From positions 1-35,545 of the forward strand of contig CAMFLH010000016.1 in assembly GCA_945957295.1 (NCBI GenBank): a stretch of 35,545 bases of DNA, given 5' to 3'. Within the stretch, counting starts at the first letter, position 1; the number at the start of each line of letters is the position of its first letter. This document shows positions 25,962-35,544 of this stretch, one piece after another. The position numbers were made by a program, and so were the translations under genes. Source of the DNA: an uncultured Uliginosibacterium sp. GTDB taxonomy: Bacteria; Pseudomonadota; Gammaproteobacteria; Burkholderiales; Rhodocyclaceae. Under the pieces are notes generated by a model. That model worked only from the letters and a program-made list of their open reading frames with translations, searched no databases and was not told the DNA's origin.

Positions 25962-28139
25962 TCAGAAGCGGTAGGTGGCCGATAGCATCGCGTTGCGTGG
26001 CGCGCCGTAGGTGAATTGGCTGTACGCGTCGAACATGCCGTAGTAGGTCTCGTCCAGCAGGTTGTTGACGTTCAGCTGGGCCGACCACTGCTTGTTGATG
26101 TCGTACCGCGCCATCAGGTTCACCAACGCATAGGCCTTCTGGTCAATTTTCTCGGTCACGCCGAGCGGGTTGGCCGCGTAGGTATAAGTCTCGCCCTGCC
26201 AGTTCACGCCACCGCCCAGCGTCAGGCCCGCGAGCTCGCCCGGCAGGCGATAGCTGGTGAAGATGCGCAGCAGCTTGCGCGGGTAGATCGTGTTGATGTC
26301 GGCGCCGCTCGCATCCTTGAGCTTGAACTGGGTGTAGCCGGCGCTGGCGTTCCAGCCTTTGGCCAGTTCGCCCGCGACTTCAAGCTCGAAGCCCTTGCTG
26401 GTCGCGCCTTCCGAAGCGCGGTAGGCCGTCTCGGGCGGCGTCGTGCCCGCAATCATTTCGCCGGTGCTTTGCGCCAAATTGTCCTGCTTGATATGGAACA
26501 GCGCCGCCGAGGCGTTGAGGCGCCCTTCGAAGAACTCGCCCTTCACACCGATCTCGGTGCTCTTGCCGACAATCGGATCGAGGTACTGGCCGTTGATGTC
26601 GCGCTTCTGCTGGGGCTGGAAGATGCTGGTGTAGCTGGCGTACAGCGAGGTGTTGGCACTGAGGTCGAACACCACACCGGCGTAGGGCGTCAGTTCATGA
26701 TCGAACTGCATCGCGTAAGGGGCGCTGGATGCAGCGTCGCCCGCGCGTTCGTACTTGGTCAGACGTGAGCCGAGGATCAGCTTGAGCGGATCGGCGATGC
26801 TGAAGCTGGCTGCGGCGTAAATCGCCTGCTGCGTGGTCGTCGCATCGCCGTAGTACGACAACGGCCCCCAAGTCGGCTCGGGAAGCGCGCCGTTCCAGGC
26901 ATTGAAATCCGGTGCTGCACCGCCGGCCGCGGCGCGGCTGTCAGCCGTGAAGTCCTGCTTCGAATAGGCGTAGCCCGCTGCCAGTTCATGGCGCCGCCCC
27001 AACAACTCAAACGGTCCGCCGACCTGAATGCTGGCGTCGCTCTGCTTCGTGTGAACCTGGTAGGAGCCCGGCCAGGTGTACATGCCCAGCCCGGTCGTGC
27101 GATCCGACGCACCGTACATGTACAGCAGGTAGGAATCAGCAGTGCGGTCGCCGTAGCTGTAGCTCGCTTTGATCGCCCAGTCGTTGGCGAGCCGGTGTTC
27201 AATCGACGCGAAGTAGTTCGTATAGACCGAGTTCCAGCGCGTCCAGTCGGCAGCGGTGGTTTTCGAGCGATCCCAGTCGGTGTGGCTGCCGTCGCTGTAC
27301 CACACCGGCAGGCCGCCCCACATCGAGCCCTTCGGGTCATTTTCCTGGCGGCTGACGCCGACCGACAGCAAGGTGCGATCGGTCAGGTCGGCTTCCACGG
27401 TGGCAAACAACGTCTGACGACGCTCCTTCAGATTGTCGACCCAGCTATCGCTGCTGGCGTATTCGCCGACGGCGCGCGCGCGTACCGTCTTGGCCTCATT
27501 GACCGGCGTCGACACATCAACCGTCGTCCGCAGCGCATTCCAGCTGCCGACGCCGACTTCCGCGGTACCCTTGAATTCCTTGCTGCTCGCGCGCTTGCGA
27601 ACCAGGTTCACCGCACCGGACGGATCGCCAGCACCGGTCGTGAGGCCGGTCGCGCCGCGTACTACTTCCACGCGGTCGTAGATCGCAAGGCTGCTCATCG
27701 CCTCGCCCGAACTCCAGGACTGCTCCCAGGTGGTCGGCACGCCATCGATCATCAACGCATTGATGTCGAAACCACGCGCCGTGAACTGCGCCCGGTGTGT
27801 CTCGTACTGATTCACCGAAACGCCGGTCACGCTGTTGAGCACGTCGGTGATGGTCTGCAGCCCCTGATCCTCGATCTGCTGCTGCGTGACGACGGAGACT
27901 GACTGCGGCGTATCGCGCGGCGCCAGGCTCAAGGGCGTGGCGGTCCTGGCCCGACCCGTCGTGTACGAACCCGTGCCTTCCGTCGTTTCCCCCATCACCC
28001 CGGCGCGCACCGCCACTTCCGGCAGCACCGTTTCAGTGGCCGTATCGGCCGCGCGCGCCAGCGTCGGCAGCGCGAGCGCCACCATCAGGGAGAGGGTCTT
28101 GAGTTTGCTCGAGTGGTGGGATGTGCTCAGTGCTTGCAC
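25962..28139 (-). CDS. TonB-dependent siderophore receptor
   Basis: A 725-residue outer-membrane ferric-siderophore receptor of the FhuE/FpvA/FoxA type. It starts at a GTG (28139) with AGGA 7 nt upstream and a signal peptide ending TLARA. A TonB-box-like ETVLPEVAV sits at the mature N terminus; the plug domain (~60-190) contains RDTPQSVSVVTQQQIEDQGLQTI, LIDGVP and YDRVEVVRGATGLTTGAGDPSGAVNLVRKR; the 22-strand barrel follows and ends with the outer-membrane signature phenylalanine (LSATYRF). The plug motifs are those of hydroxamate-type receptors, but the ligand cannot be assigned. No extracytoplasmic signalling domain precedes the plug. A Fur-box-like site lies ~90 bp upstream, so iron repression is expected. 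Confidence 0.95.
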   Translation of the reverse strand: MQALSTSHHSSKLKTLSLMVALALPTLARAADTATETVLPEVAVRAGVMGETTEGTGSYTTGRARTATPLSLAPRDTPQSVSVVTQQQIEDQGLQTITDVLNSVTGVSVNQYETHRAQFTARGFDINALMIDGVPTTWEQSWSSGEAMSSLAIYDRVEVVRGATGLTTGAGDPSGAVNLVRKRASSKEFKGTAEVGVGSWNALRTTVDVSTPVNEAKTVRARAVGEYASSDSWVDNLKERRQTLFATVEADLTDRTLLSVGVSRQENDPKGSMWGGLPVWYSDGSHTDWDRSKTTAADWTRWNSVYTNYFASIEHRLANDWAIKASYSYGDRTADSYLLYMYGASDRTTGLGMYTWPGSYQVHTKQSDASIQVGGPFELLGRRHELAAGYAYSKQDFTADSRAAAGGAAPDFNAWNGALPEPTWGPLSYYGDATTTQQAIYAAASFSIADPLKLILGSRLTKYERAGDAASSAPYAMQFDHELTPYAGVVFDLSANTSLYASYTSIFQPQQKRDINGQYLDPIVGKSTEIGVKGEFFEGRLNASAALFHIKQDNLAQSTGEMIAGTTPPETAYRASEGATSKGFELEVAGELAKGWNASAGYTQFKLKDASGADINTIYPRKLLRIFTSYRLPGELAGLTLGGGVNWQGETYTYAANPLGVTEKIDQKAYALVNLMARYDINKQWSAQLNVNNLLDETYYGMFDAYSQFTYGAPRNAMLSATYRF

Positions 28140-28589
28140 GCCGGAGTCCTTTGTTATCTGAATGGGTCGGTCGGCGGCCCGGTTGCAACGCCGATCTTCG
28201 ACGACGCACCGCGCTCACCGCATTCACCAATGATAACGATTCGCATTTACGAACGCAAACGTGCCACCGCGGCGAACACGTCGCCGCGAAGCGCTGCGTT
28301 GCCCTGAAGCGCCCGGCCAGCCCGCTGGCCGCCCATGAGGCCCATGAGGCCGTGCGTGTGCGTCGCATCATAGCGAGTCGGAATTCCACCCCGCTATCGC
28401 CGCCCGCCCGCGATTGACTTCGATCCGCACCGCCCAACCCTATCGCGCGACGGTGTAGCGAAAACAGGCGGGAACAGCCCGACTTTCAATCCTTAATAGA
28501 AAGTCATTCTCTAGCACGCCTGATTATCAAATATCCATCACATCATCAGAATGGGCTCCGCCTCATTCAATCCATTTTCAGGAGCACTC
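28140..28589. other. 450-bp divergent intergenic region (receptor / SnoaL-like gene)
   Basis: No gene is supported here; the track ORFs are short shadows without ribosome sites. It holds the Fur-like box at 28229-28248 nearer the receptor gene and an AT-rich patch at about 28488-28545 (CTTAATAGAAAGTCATT, GATTATCAAATATCC) just before the SnoaL-like gene, which is the likely promoter region for that gene. Confidence 0.6.
28229..28248. promoter_or_regulatory. Fur-box-like site upstream of the siderophore receptor
   Basis: AATGATAACGATTCGCATTT matches 12-13 of the 19 positions of the Fur consensus, in an AT-rich island 90-109 bp before the receptor start codon. The downstream operon (receptor, PepSY protein) is a classical Fur target. 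Confidence 0.6.
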
Positions 28590-29129
28590 ATGATGTTGAA
28601 ACCCTCGCTCATTACCTGCGTCGCCAGCCTCGTCGTATCGGTTGGAGGGCTCGCCAGTACTGCCACAGCGAGCGACTTGCCGGTCGCCCGACACATGGCG
28701 GTATCGGGCGACGCAACAGTTGCCGCACCGATGATCCTGGCAGCCCTGACGTACGCCGCGTTCTGGAACACCGGGGACGAAGCTTTCGCGCATCGCGCCC
28801 TCGCGGCCGATTTCACCGACCGCACACTTCCGAGCGGTCGGCCGCAGGGCGTCGTCGGCCCGCTGCAGGCGTCCAAGGCTTTCCGCCTCGCAGTGCCCGA
28901 CTTGAACGCCGAGGTCGAGGATCTCGTCGTCGCCGGTGACCGCGTCAGCGTGCGCCTGCATTTTCGCGGGCATTTCACCGGCCAGTTCGGCGCGCTGCAG
29001 GGCGCCGGCCAGACGGTGGATTTCCAGGCCTTCGATCTCTACCGCGTCGCCGACGGACGCATCGCAGAGAACTGGCATCTGGAGGACAACCTCAGCTTGA
29101 TGCAGCAACTGGGCCTCGTAAAACCGTAA
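28590..29129 (+). CDS. Exported SnoaL-like (NTF2-fold) protein
   Basis: A 179-residue protein (178 if the adjacent second ATG is used); AGGAG lies 5 and 8 nt before the two ATGs. A signal peptide (MMLKPSLITCVASLVVSVGGLASTATA) precedes a SnoaL/ester-cyclase-type NTF2 fold: AALTYAAFWNTGDEAFAHRALAADFTDRTLPSGRPQGVVG, AVPDLNAEVEDLVVAGDRVSVRLHFRGHFTGQFG, and the closing QAFDLYRVADGRIAENWHLEDNLSLMQQLG. SnoaL members include polyketide cyclases and many small-molecule-binding proteins; the DLYRVADGRIAENW core is conserved, but no substrate can be inferred. It is divergent from the siderophore receptor operon; a functional link is only positional. Confidence 0.85.
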   Translation: MMLKPSLITCVASLVVSVGGLASTATASDLPVARHMAVSGDATVAAPMILAALTYAAFWNTGDEAFAHRALAADFTDRTLPSGRPQGVVGPLQASKAFRLAVPDLNAEVEDLVVAGDRVSVRLHFRGHFTGQFGALQGAGQTVDFQAFDLYRVADGRIAENWHLEDNLSLMQQLGLVKP

Positions 29130-29265
29130 GCGGCGCGGCGCCGGGGCGCACTTCAGAACGGAGCCGGCTTCGGCCGGCCGCCGACTTGACCAAACTTGCG
29201 ATCAAGCGATTTCATCATTCGATGTAAAAGCTTTTGTGTGATGCAACAAGGACTTGCGTAGAGTA

Positions 29266-29291
29266 CGTCTCAGAGAAAACGAGTTGAGACG
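29266..29291 (+). promoter_or_regulatory. Inverted repeat in front of the 36-aa ORF
   Basis: CGTCTCA (29266-29272) and TGAGACG (29285-29291) form a 7-bp inverted repeat with a 12-nt loop ending 3 nt before the AAGGAG ribosome site of the mini-protein. It could be an operator or a leader hairpin affecting translation. Confidence 0.35.
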
Positions 29292-29308
29292 ACGAAGGAG
29301 AACGCAAC

Positions 29309-29419
29309 ATGATGATGCTTGCACTGACCGTTCCGATGGTGATCCTGGCCGCCTGGCCGAAGCGCGACGACATCGCCGAATTCATCGAAAAGCTGGAACA
29401 GGAAGAGCGCGCGCAGTAA
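29309..29419 (+). CDS. 36-residue mini-protein
   Basis: Too short for the ORF track. It starts with three ATG codons after a strong AAGGAG site (8 nt spacing) and ends at TAA 29417-29419. The product has a hydrophobic N-terminal stretch (MMMLALTVPMVILAAW) followed by an amphipathic, charged helix (KRDDIAEFIEKLEQEERAQ), a layout typical of small inner-membrane proteins. It has its own upstream inverted repeat and a strong terminator 48 bp downstream, so the transcript looks like a dedicated small-gene unit. I recognise no family. Confidence 0.65.
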   Translation: MMMLALTVPMVILAAWPKRDDIAEFIEKLEQEERAQ

Positions 29420-29467
29420 GCGCCACCGATACCGGCCCGCCGCCTAAACGCGGCGCCGCACAAATGG

Positions 29468-29496
29468 AAAGCCCGCCTTTCGGCGGGCTTTCTTTT
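29468..29496 (+). terminator. Rho-independent terminator after the mini-protein gene
   Basis: Ten-bp perfect stem AAAGCCCGCC / GGCGGGCTTT with a TTTC loop, followed by CTTTT. Confidence 0.85.
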
Positions 29497-29600
29497 GGTT
29501 CCGTTCTTGAGGCAGCCGCCTCTCGGAACCGGGGTTTGCGCGCTGGGCGCGCGGGCGACTCAAGGTCGCCGGGGGCTGCGCCCCCACTGGCCCTTGAAGG
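29497..29600. repeat. Cluster of palindromes between terminator and Gln/Ala-rich gene
   Basis: Nested stems GGTTCCG / CGGAACC enclosing GAGGC / GCCTC (29497-29530), then GGGGGC-tgc-GCCCCC (29571-29585), then GGCCC / GGGCC just after. The first, GGTTCC with a TTCTT core, resembles the hairpin of the 10403-10564 repeat and may be a degenerate member of the same repeat family. No gene is seen here. Confidence 0.45.
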
Positions 29601-29616
29601 GCCGCATGGTGAAGTG

Positions 29617-29832
29617 CTACGCCTTGACGTTGATCACTCGTCCGATAGTCTGTCCATTGAGATTCGTCGTCTGGGCGACCTGCTGAGCTTGCTGAGCCTG
29701 TTCCGGGCGCTCTTCTGCCCTTGCACGCTCCGCTTGCTGCGCCTGACGGGCAGAGGCGGCTTCCCTAGCCTGAGTAGCCTGCTGCGCATCGGGTGTCTGG
29801 ACGACGCTCCCCGAAAGGGGACTTACCTCCAT
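29617..29832 (-). CDS. Gln/Ala-rich small cytoplasmic protein (71 aa)
   Basis: The ATG at 29832 has AAGGAGG just 4 nt upstream. The protein has no signal peptide. Residues ~15-52 are a continuous Gln/Ala/Arg/Glu helix (QQATQAREAASARQAQQAERARAEERPEQAQQAQQ) and the C terminus is a distinct motif, NLNGQTIGRVINVKA. Small betaproteobacterial proteins with a variable Gln/Ala region and a similar conserved C-terminal GQxxGxxIN motif exist from my recollection, without known function. It is convergent with the mini-protein gene and divergent from queF. Confidence 0.7.
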   Translation of the reverse strand: MEVSPLSGSVVQTPDAQQATQAREAASARQAQQAERARAEERPEQAQQAQQVAQTTNLNGQTIGRVINVKA

Positions 29833-29964
29833 TGACCCTCCTTCGCTGAACCGACCGATACGAAGTCATCGGCCTGACTTCACTATAGGCACCCCAGCGA
29901 ACTTGTGCAGGGTACGACGTGCCTCGTAGTTATAAAAAATGTGACATCCCGTAAAATCGCACCC

Positions 29965-30807
29965 GTGAGCACCGACCAGAACCCTTTGAACGCCCCGGAA
30001 GCATCGCCGCTCGGCAAGGCCGTGGCCTATTGTGACCACTACGCGCCGGAACTGCTGTTCCCGATTCCACGCAGCGGAAAACGGGCCGAAATCGGCGTCG
30101 GCGCCGACTTGCCCTTCACCGGGCACGACCTCTGGAACGCCTACGAAGTGTCGTGGCTGAACCCGCGCGGCAAGCCGGTCGTCGCGATCGGCACGCTGAC
30201 GGTGCCGGCCACTTCGCCGAACCTGATCGAATCCAAATCCCTGAAGCTTTATTTCAACAGCTTCAACCAGACACGCTTCGAATCGGTGCAAGCCGTTCAG
30301 GACACGATTGCGCGCGACCTGTCAGCCGCCGCCGGTGCACCGGTTGCCGTGCAACTCGAAACGCTGGATCGGCGGCCAGCCCGCGCCCTCGGCACGCCGG
30401 ATGGCGTATTGCTCGATACGCTCGACATCGATATCGACACCTACGAACCCGCGCCGGAACTGCTTGCGGCGAGCGGCCCCGTGGTTGACGAAACGCTCTA
30501 CTCGCACCTGCTCAAATCGAACTGCCTTGTGACCGGCCAGCCAGACTGGGGCATGGTGGTGATCCGCTACCGCGGCCCGGCGATAGACCGCGCCGGCCTG
30601 CTGCGCTACATCTGCTCGTTCCGCACGCACAACGAATTCCACGAACAATGCGTGGAGCGCATCTTCGTCGACATCACGCGCCAATGCCGCCCGCAACGAC
30701 TTGAAGTCTGGGCCCGCTACACGCGGCGAGGCGGGCTGGACATCAACCCCTGGCGCGCCAGCGAAGCAACGAGCGGCCCCGGCAACCTGGGCGAAGTCCG
30801 GCAGTAA
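29965..30807 (+). CDS. queF: NADPH-dependent 7-cyano-7-deazaguanine reductase QueF (long form)
   Basis: Reduces preQ0 to preQ1 in queuosine biosynthesis. It is the two-domain (YqfN/QueF-II) form of 280 residues, matching E. coli (282). I choose the GTG at 29965 because the ORF-track ATG adds 20 unconserved residues and the family starts shortly before PLGKAVAY; the ribosome site is weak either way. The QueF signature [17 protein letters not shown] is present in the N-terminal half; the catalytic cysteine is Cys187 in [15 protein letters not shown] with the general-acid Asp close by, and [16 protein letters not shown] carries the substrate-binding His and Glu. It is a single gene; a TATAAA element lies at about 29930. 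Confidence 0.96.
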   Translation: MSTDQNPLNAPEASPLGKAVAYCDHYAPELLFPIPRSGKRAEIGVGADLPFTGHDLWNAYEVSWLNPRGKPVVAIGTLTVPATSPNLIESKSLKLYFNSFNQTRFESVQAVQDTIARDLSAAAGAPVAVQLETLDRRPARALGTPDGVLLDTLDIDIDTYEPAPELLAASGPVVDETLYSHLLKSNCLVTGQPDWGMVVIRYRGPAIDRAGLLRYICSFRTHNEFHEQCVERIFVDITRQCRPQRLEVWARYTRRGGLDINPWRASEATSGPGNLGEVRQ

Positions 30808-30855
30808 ACCGCGTTTCGCACCGACCTGGTGCGCTCAATTTGCGGCCTTTTTTTT
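30808..30855 (+). terminator. Probable terminator after queF
   Basis: Starting right after the stop, CCGC ... GCGG arms enclose an inner GCACC-gacct-GGTGC stem (30818-30832), and a run of eight T residues occupies 30848-30855. The stem is discontinuous, but the long T run supports termination. Confidence 0.6.
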
Positions 30856-30936
30856 CGTGCATCACGCCGGTGCATGTCGGCTCAGCCGCGGTGCGGATAG
30901 CCGCCTTCCTGCCTGAGATACCGACGAACCCCGCCC

Positions 30937-30954
30937 TTGGCCCGAGTTTTGCTC
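30937..30954 (+). promoter_or_regulatory. Sigma-54 (-24/-12) promoter candidate for the urease operon
   Basis: TTGGCCCGAGTTTTGCTC has the required GG-N10-GC spacing (GG 30939-30940, GC 30951-30952) and matches TGGC and TTGCT of the RpoN consensus. Transcription would start near 30964, at the first ATG of the ureD ORF, so it favours a downstream ureD start. Sigma-54/NtrC control of urease under nitrogen limitation is well known in other proteobacteria. I did not find a convincing NtrC site in the short upstream gap. Confidence 0.55.
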
Positions 30955-30964
30955 AAGCATCGGG

Positions 30965-31873
30965 ATGCGGGCGAACTCCCAATCCTTGCAGAGAGACGAG
31001 AAGAGCGACTGCGTGCCGGACATCGCCCAGCGCGATGCCGGCCACGCGGCACCCTCCTTTGGCTGGCGCGCCCGCCTGGCGCTGGACTTCGAACGCCGCG
31101 GCGAACGCAGCGTGCTGGCGCGCCGCGAACACACTGGCCCGCTGCGCGTGCAGAAAGCGCTGTACCCGGAGGGCGATGCGGTCAGCCACGCGATCCTGCT
31201 GCATCCGCCGGCCGGGATCGCGGGCGGCGATTCCCTCGCGATCAACGTATCGGTCGGCGAAGCCGCCAGCGCGCTGCTGACCACCCCCGGTGCCGGCAAG
31301 TGGTATCGCGCCGACGGTCGCCCCGCTGAGCAGAAAATCAAACTGAGCATCGCTGCCGGCGCCAGTCTCGAATGGCTACCGCAGGAAAGCATGGTGTTCG
31401 ACGGCGCAGACGGCGACGCCACGCTCGACGTGCAACTGGCGGGTGACGCCTGCTTCATCGGCTTCGACCTCTGGTGCCTCGGCCGCCGCGCACGTGGTGA
31501 GCGCTTCGAACACGGCCGCATGGACACCCGCCTGCGCGTCGCACGCGATGGCCGCCCAGTCTTCGCCGAGCAGGCAAAGCTGCGCGGCGACGATGCGCGC
31601 TTCGCCTCCGCCGCGGTACTCGGCGGCGCCACCGTCTTCGGTAGCCTGCTGGCTGCCGCCCCCGACATCGATGCTTCGCTGGTGGAAGCCTGTCGACTTG
31701 AGTGCCCCACGGCCGGGCTAGGCGCGGTCACCCGCCTGCCCGGCCTGCTGGTGGCGCGCTATCGCGGCGACGACGCCGAAGCAGCGCGCCACTGGTTTGC
31801 GCGCCAGTGGGCCATTGTTCGCCCCGCCCTGCTGGGCCGCCCCGCCTGCCCGCCCCGCATCTGGAACACCTGA
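30965..31873 (+). CDS. ureD: Urease accessory protein UreD
   Basis: Scaffold chaperone that, with UreF and UreG, delivers nickel to apo-urease. The ORF runs 302 residues from the ATG at 30965; a GTG at 31013 (286 residues, VPDIAQRDAG) is an alternative. If the sigma-54 promoter at 30937 is real, the ATG would be at position +2 of the transcript and the GTG would be the true start. Family features: GWRARLALDFERRGERSVLARREHTGPLRVQKALYPEG, the glycine-rich HPPAGIAGGDSLAI, TTPGAGKWYR, and LEWLPQESMVFDGA, all conserved in UreD. The first gene of the urease operon; ureA begins 15 bp after its stop. Confidence 0.93.
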   Translation: MRANSQSLQRDEKSDCVPDIAQRDAGHAAPSFGWRARLALDFERRGERSVLARREHTGPLRVQKALYPEGDAVSHAILLHPPAGIAGGDSLAINVSVGEAASALLTTPGAGKWYRADGRPAEQKIKLSIAAGASLEWLPQESMVFDGADGDATLDVQLAGDACFIGFDLWCLGRRARGERFEHGRMDTRLRVARDGRPVFAEQAKLRGDDARFASAAVLGGATVFGSLLAAAPDIDASLVEACRLECPTAGLGAVTRLPGLLVARYRGDDAEAARHWFARQWAIVRPALLGRPACPPRIWNT

Positions 31874-31888
31874 TTCCGCGAGAGACCC

Positions 31889-32191
<303 letters not shown>

Positions 32192-32214
32192 CACTCAGGT
32201 ACTCACGACTCGCC

Positions 32215-32517
32215 ATGGAAGACAAGATCGAACACGCCCGTCTGCTCGCCCGCTTCAAGCTGCAGGTTCGTCGCCAGCTCGACCAGAGCATCGACCTCGA
32301 CCGCCTGGTGCAAGACCCCGACTACGCGCGCACCCGATTGGCGGAAATCGAAGACTTGGCCGAGGACGAAGAGCTGCTGGTGATGGTGCTGACCCTGCGC
32401 GACATCCTTATGCCGCGCAAGGCCGCCCCCGCCGCGCCGGCCGCAGCGGCCGATCTGGCGCCACCGCCGAAGTCCGCCGAATCACGCAACTACAAGTTTG
32501 GCGCTCGGGGCTGGTAG
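32215..32517 (+). CDS. Unrecognised 100-aa protein between ureA and ureB
   Basis: I do not recognise this family. It starts at ATG 32215, 23 bp after ureA; the track shows it only as the end of a longer read-through ORF. The protein is soluble and helical: MEDKIEHARLLARFKLQVRRQLDQSIDLDRLVQDPDYARTRLAEIEDLAEDEELLVMVLTLRDILMP, then an Ala/Pro linker and a distinctive C-terminal NYKFGARGW. The two-part build (helical body, flexible linker, short end motif) suggests a small adaptor or interaction protein. The following GNAT gene begins 2 bp after its stop, so cotranslation within the urease operon is likely. Codon bias is like that of the flanking urease genes, arguing against a recent insertion. 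Confidence 0.75.
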   Translation: MEDKIEHARLLARFKLQVRRQLDQSIDLDRLVQDPDYARTRLAEIEDLAEDEELLVMVLTLRDILMPRKAAPAAPAAAADLAPPPKSAESRNYKFGARGW

Positions 32518-32519
32518 CC

Positions 32520-33050
32520 ATGCAGATCGAGCAAGTGACGCCCGCCACCTTCGCGGCGCACCGCGAGGCGCTCGCCGCGCTGCTGATCGACGCGGTCGAG
32601 GGCGGCGCCTCGGTTGGCTTTGTACTGCCGATCAGCCGCGACACCGCGATGGCGTGGGTTGACGGCCTTGCCGATTCGATTGCCGATGGCTCCCGGCTGG
32701 TGTGGCTTGCACACGATGCGGGCAGCCCGCTCGGCACGGTGCAACTCGAACTCGCCATGCGCCAGAACGGCCGCAACCGCGCCGAAGTGCAGAAGCTGCT
32801 CGTAATGCGCAGCGCACGGCGCCAAGGCATTGCCCGCGCGCTGATGGCAGCACTGGAAGACGCCGCGCGTGGCTTGCAACGCGGCCTGCTGTTCCTCGAC
32901 ACCGAAGCCGGTTCGCCCGCCGAAGGCTTCTATGGCGCAGAAGGTTGGCAGTACGTCGGCGGCCTGCCCGAATTCGCGTGCTCGCCTGACGGCGTCTGGG
33001 CCGCCAACGCGATCTATTACAAAACCCTGTTCCGCAGGAGCACCGCATGA
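32520..33050 (+). CDS. GNAT-family N-acetyltransferase within the urease operon
   Basis: A 176-residue acetyl-CoA-dependent N-acetyltransferase. The acetyl-CoA pyrophosphate loop is [13 protein letters not shown] (R/QxxGxG/A form), preceded by the usual strand ([12 protein letters not shown]) and followed by a helix and [25 protein letters not shown], a typical GNAT motif B. The N-terminal part ([19 protein letters not shown]) forms the acceptor side. The substrate is unknown. It starts 2 bp after the unrecognised ORF and its stop overlaps the ureB ATG by 4 bp (ATGA), so it is firmly embedded in the operon; a role in modifying an urease component, or just co-expression, cannot be decided. Confidence 0.92.
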   Translation: MQIEQVTPATFAAHREALAALLIDAVEGGASVGFVLPISRDTAMAWVDGLADSIADGSRLVWLAHDAGSPLGTVQLELAMRQNGRNRAEVQKLLVMRSARRQGIARALMAALEDAARGLQRGLLFLDTEAGSPAEGFYGAEGWQYVGGLPEFACSPDGVWAANAIYYKTLFRRSTA

Positions 33051-33352
33051 TTCCCGGAGAACTCGACACGCCCGAGGGCGACATCGAACTCAATGCCGGC
33101 CGGCCAACGATCACCCTGGTCGTCGCCAACACCGGCGACCGCCCGATCCAGGTCGGCTCGCACTACCACTTCGCCGAAACCAACGCGGCGCTGGATTTCG
33201 ACCGTGCCGCCGCGCACGGCTTCCGCCTCGATATCGCCGCCGGCACTGCGGTGCGCTTCGAGCCGGGTCAGACCCGCACGGTGACCTTGGTGGCGCTGGC
33301 GGGCGAACGTAAGGTGTTCGGCTTCCGCGGCCTCGTGATGGGAGACCTCTAA
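33047..33352 (+). CDS. ureB: Urease beta subunit UreB
   Basis: The 101-residue structural beta subunit of urease, colinear with the family: [83 protein letters not shown]. Its start overlaps the GNAT stop by 4 bp and ureC begins 1 bp after its own stop, so translation of GNAT, ureB and ureC is coupled. Confidence 0.98.
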   Translation: MIPGELDTPEGDIELNAGRPTITLVVANTGDRPIQVGSHYHFAETNAALDFDRAAAHGFRLDIAAGTAVRFEPGQTRTVTLVALAGERKVFGFRGLVMGDL

Positions 33353-33353
33353 C

Positions 33354-35054
<1,701 letters not shown>

Positions 35055-35061
35055 GAACGTC

Positions 35062-35544
35062 ATGCTGCTGATCGAAACCCTCTACACCGGCGACACCGCG
35101 CCGACTGAAAAACTGGTACTCAATTTCGACGCCCGCACGAAGAGCCGGCTGCGCACGCAGCTCTCAACCGGCGAGGAGGTTGGTCTGTTCCTGCCGCGCG
35201 GCACCATTCTGCGTGGCGGCGATCTGCTGCAGGCGAAGGACGGCCGTGTGGTTGAAGTGGTGTCGGCGCCCGAGGCGCTGCTTGAGGCGCAATGCGCGGG
35301 CGCCTTCGAACTCGCCCGCGCTGCGTACCACCTCGGCAACCGCCATGTTGCGGTGCAGGTGGGTGCAGGCTGGCTGCGCATCCAGGCCGACCATGTGCTC
35401 GAAACAATGCTGGTCGGATTAGGCGCACAGGTGCGACCGGTTACCGCCGCCTTCGAACCGGAAGCCGGCGCCTACGCACACGGCCATCACCACAGCGAGC
35501 GCGGCGCCACCGAAGCCAAGATCCACATGATGGCGGGCGCATGA
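35062..35544 (+). CDS. ureE: Urease accessory nickel metallochaperone UreE
   Basis: Nickel-binding chaperone that supplies UreG/UreDF during urease maturation. It has 160 residues: an N-terminal substrate-like domain ([38 protein letters not shown]), a central metal-binding domain ([33 protein letters not shown] with the conserved GNRH), and a C-terminal tail with a modest His cluster ([10 protein letters not shown]). The His tail is shorter than that of Klebsiella. It starts 7 bp after ureC, and its TGA overlaps the ATG of the next gene. Confidence 0.96.
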   Translation: MLLIETLYTGDTAPTEKLVLNFDARTKSRLRTQLSTGEEVGLFLPRGTILRGGDLLQAKDGRVVEVVSAPEALLEAQCAGAFELARAAYHLGNRHVAVQVGAGWLRIQADHVLETMLVGLGAQVRPVTAAFEPEAGAYAHGHHHSERGATEAKIHMMAGA

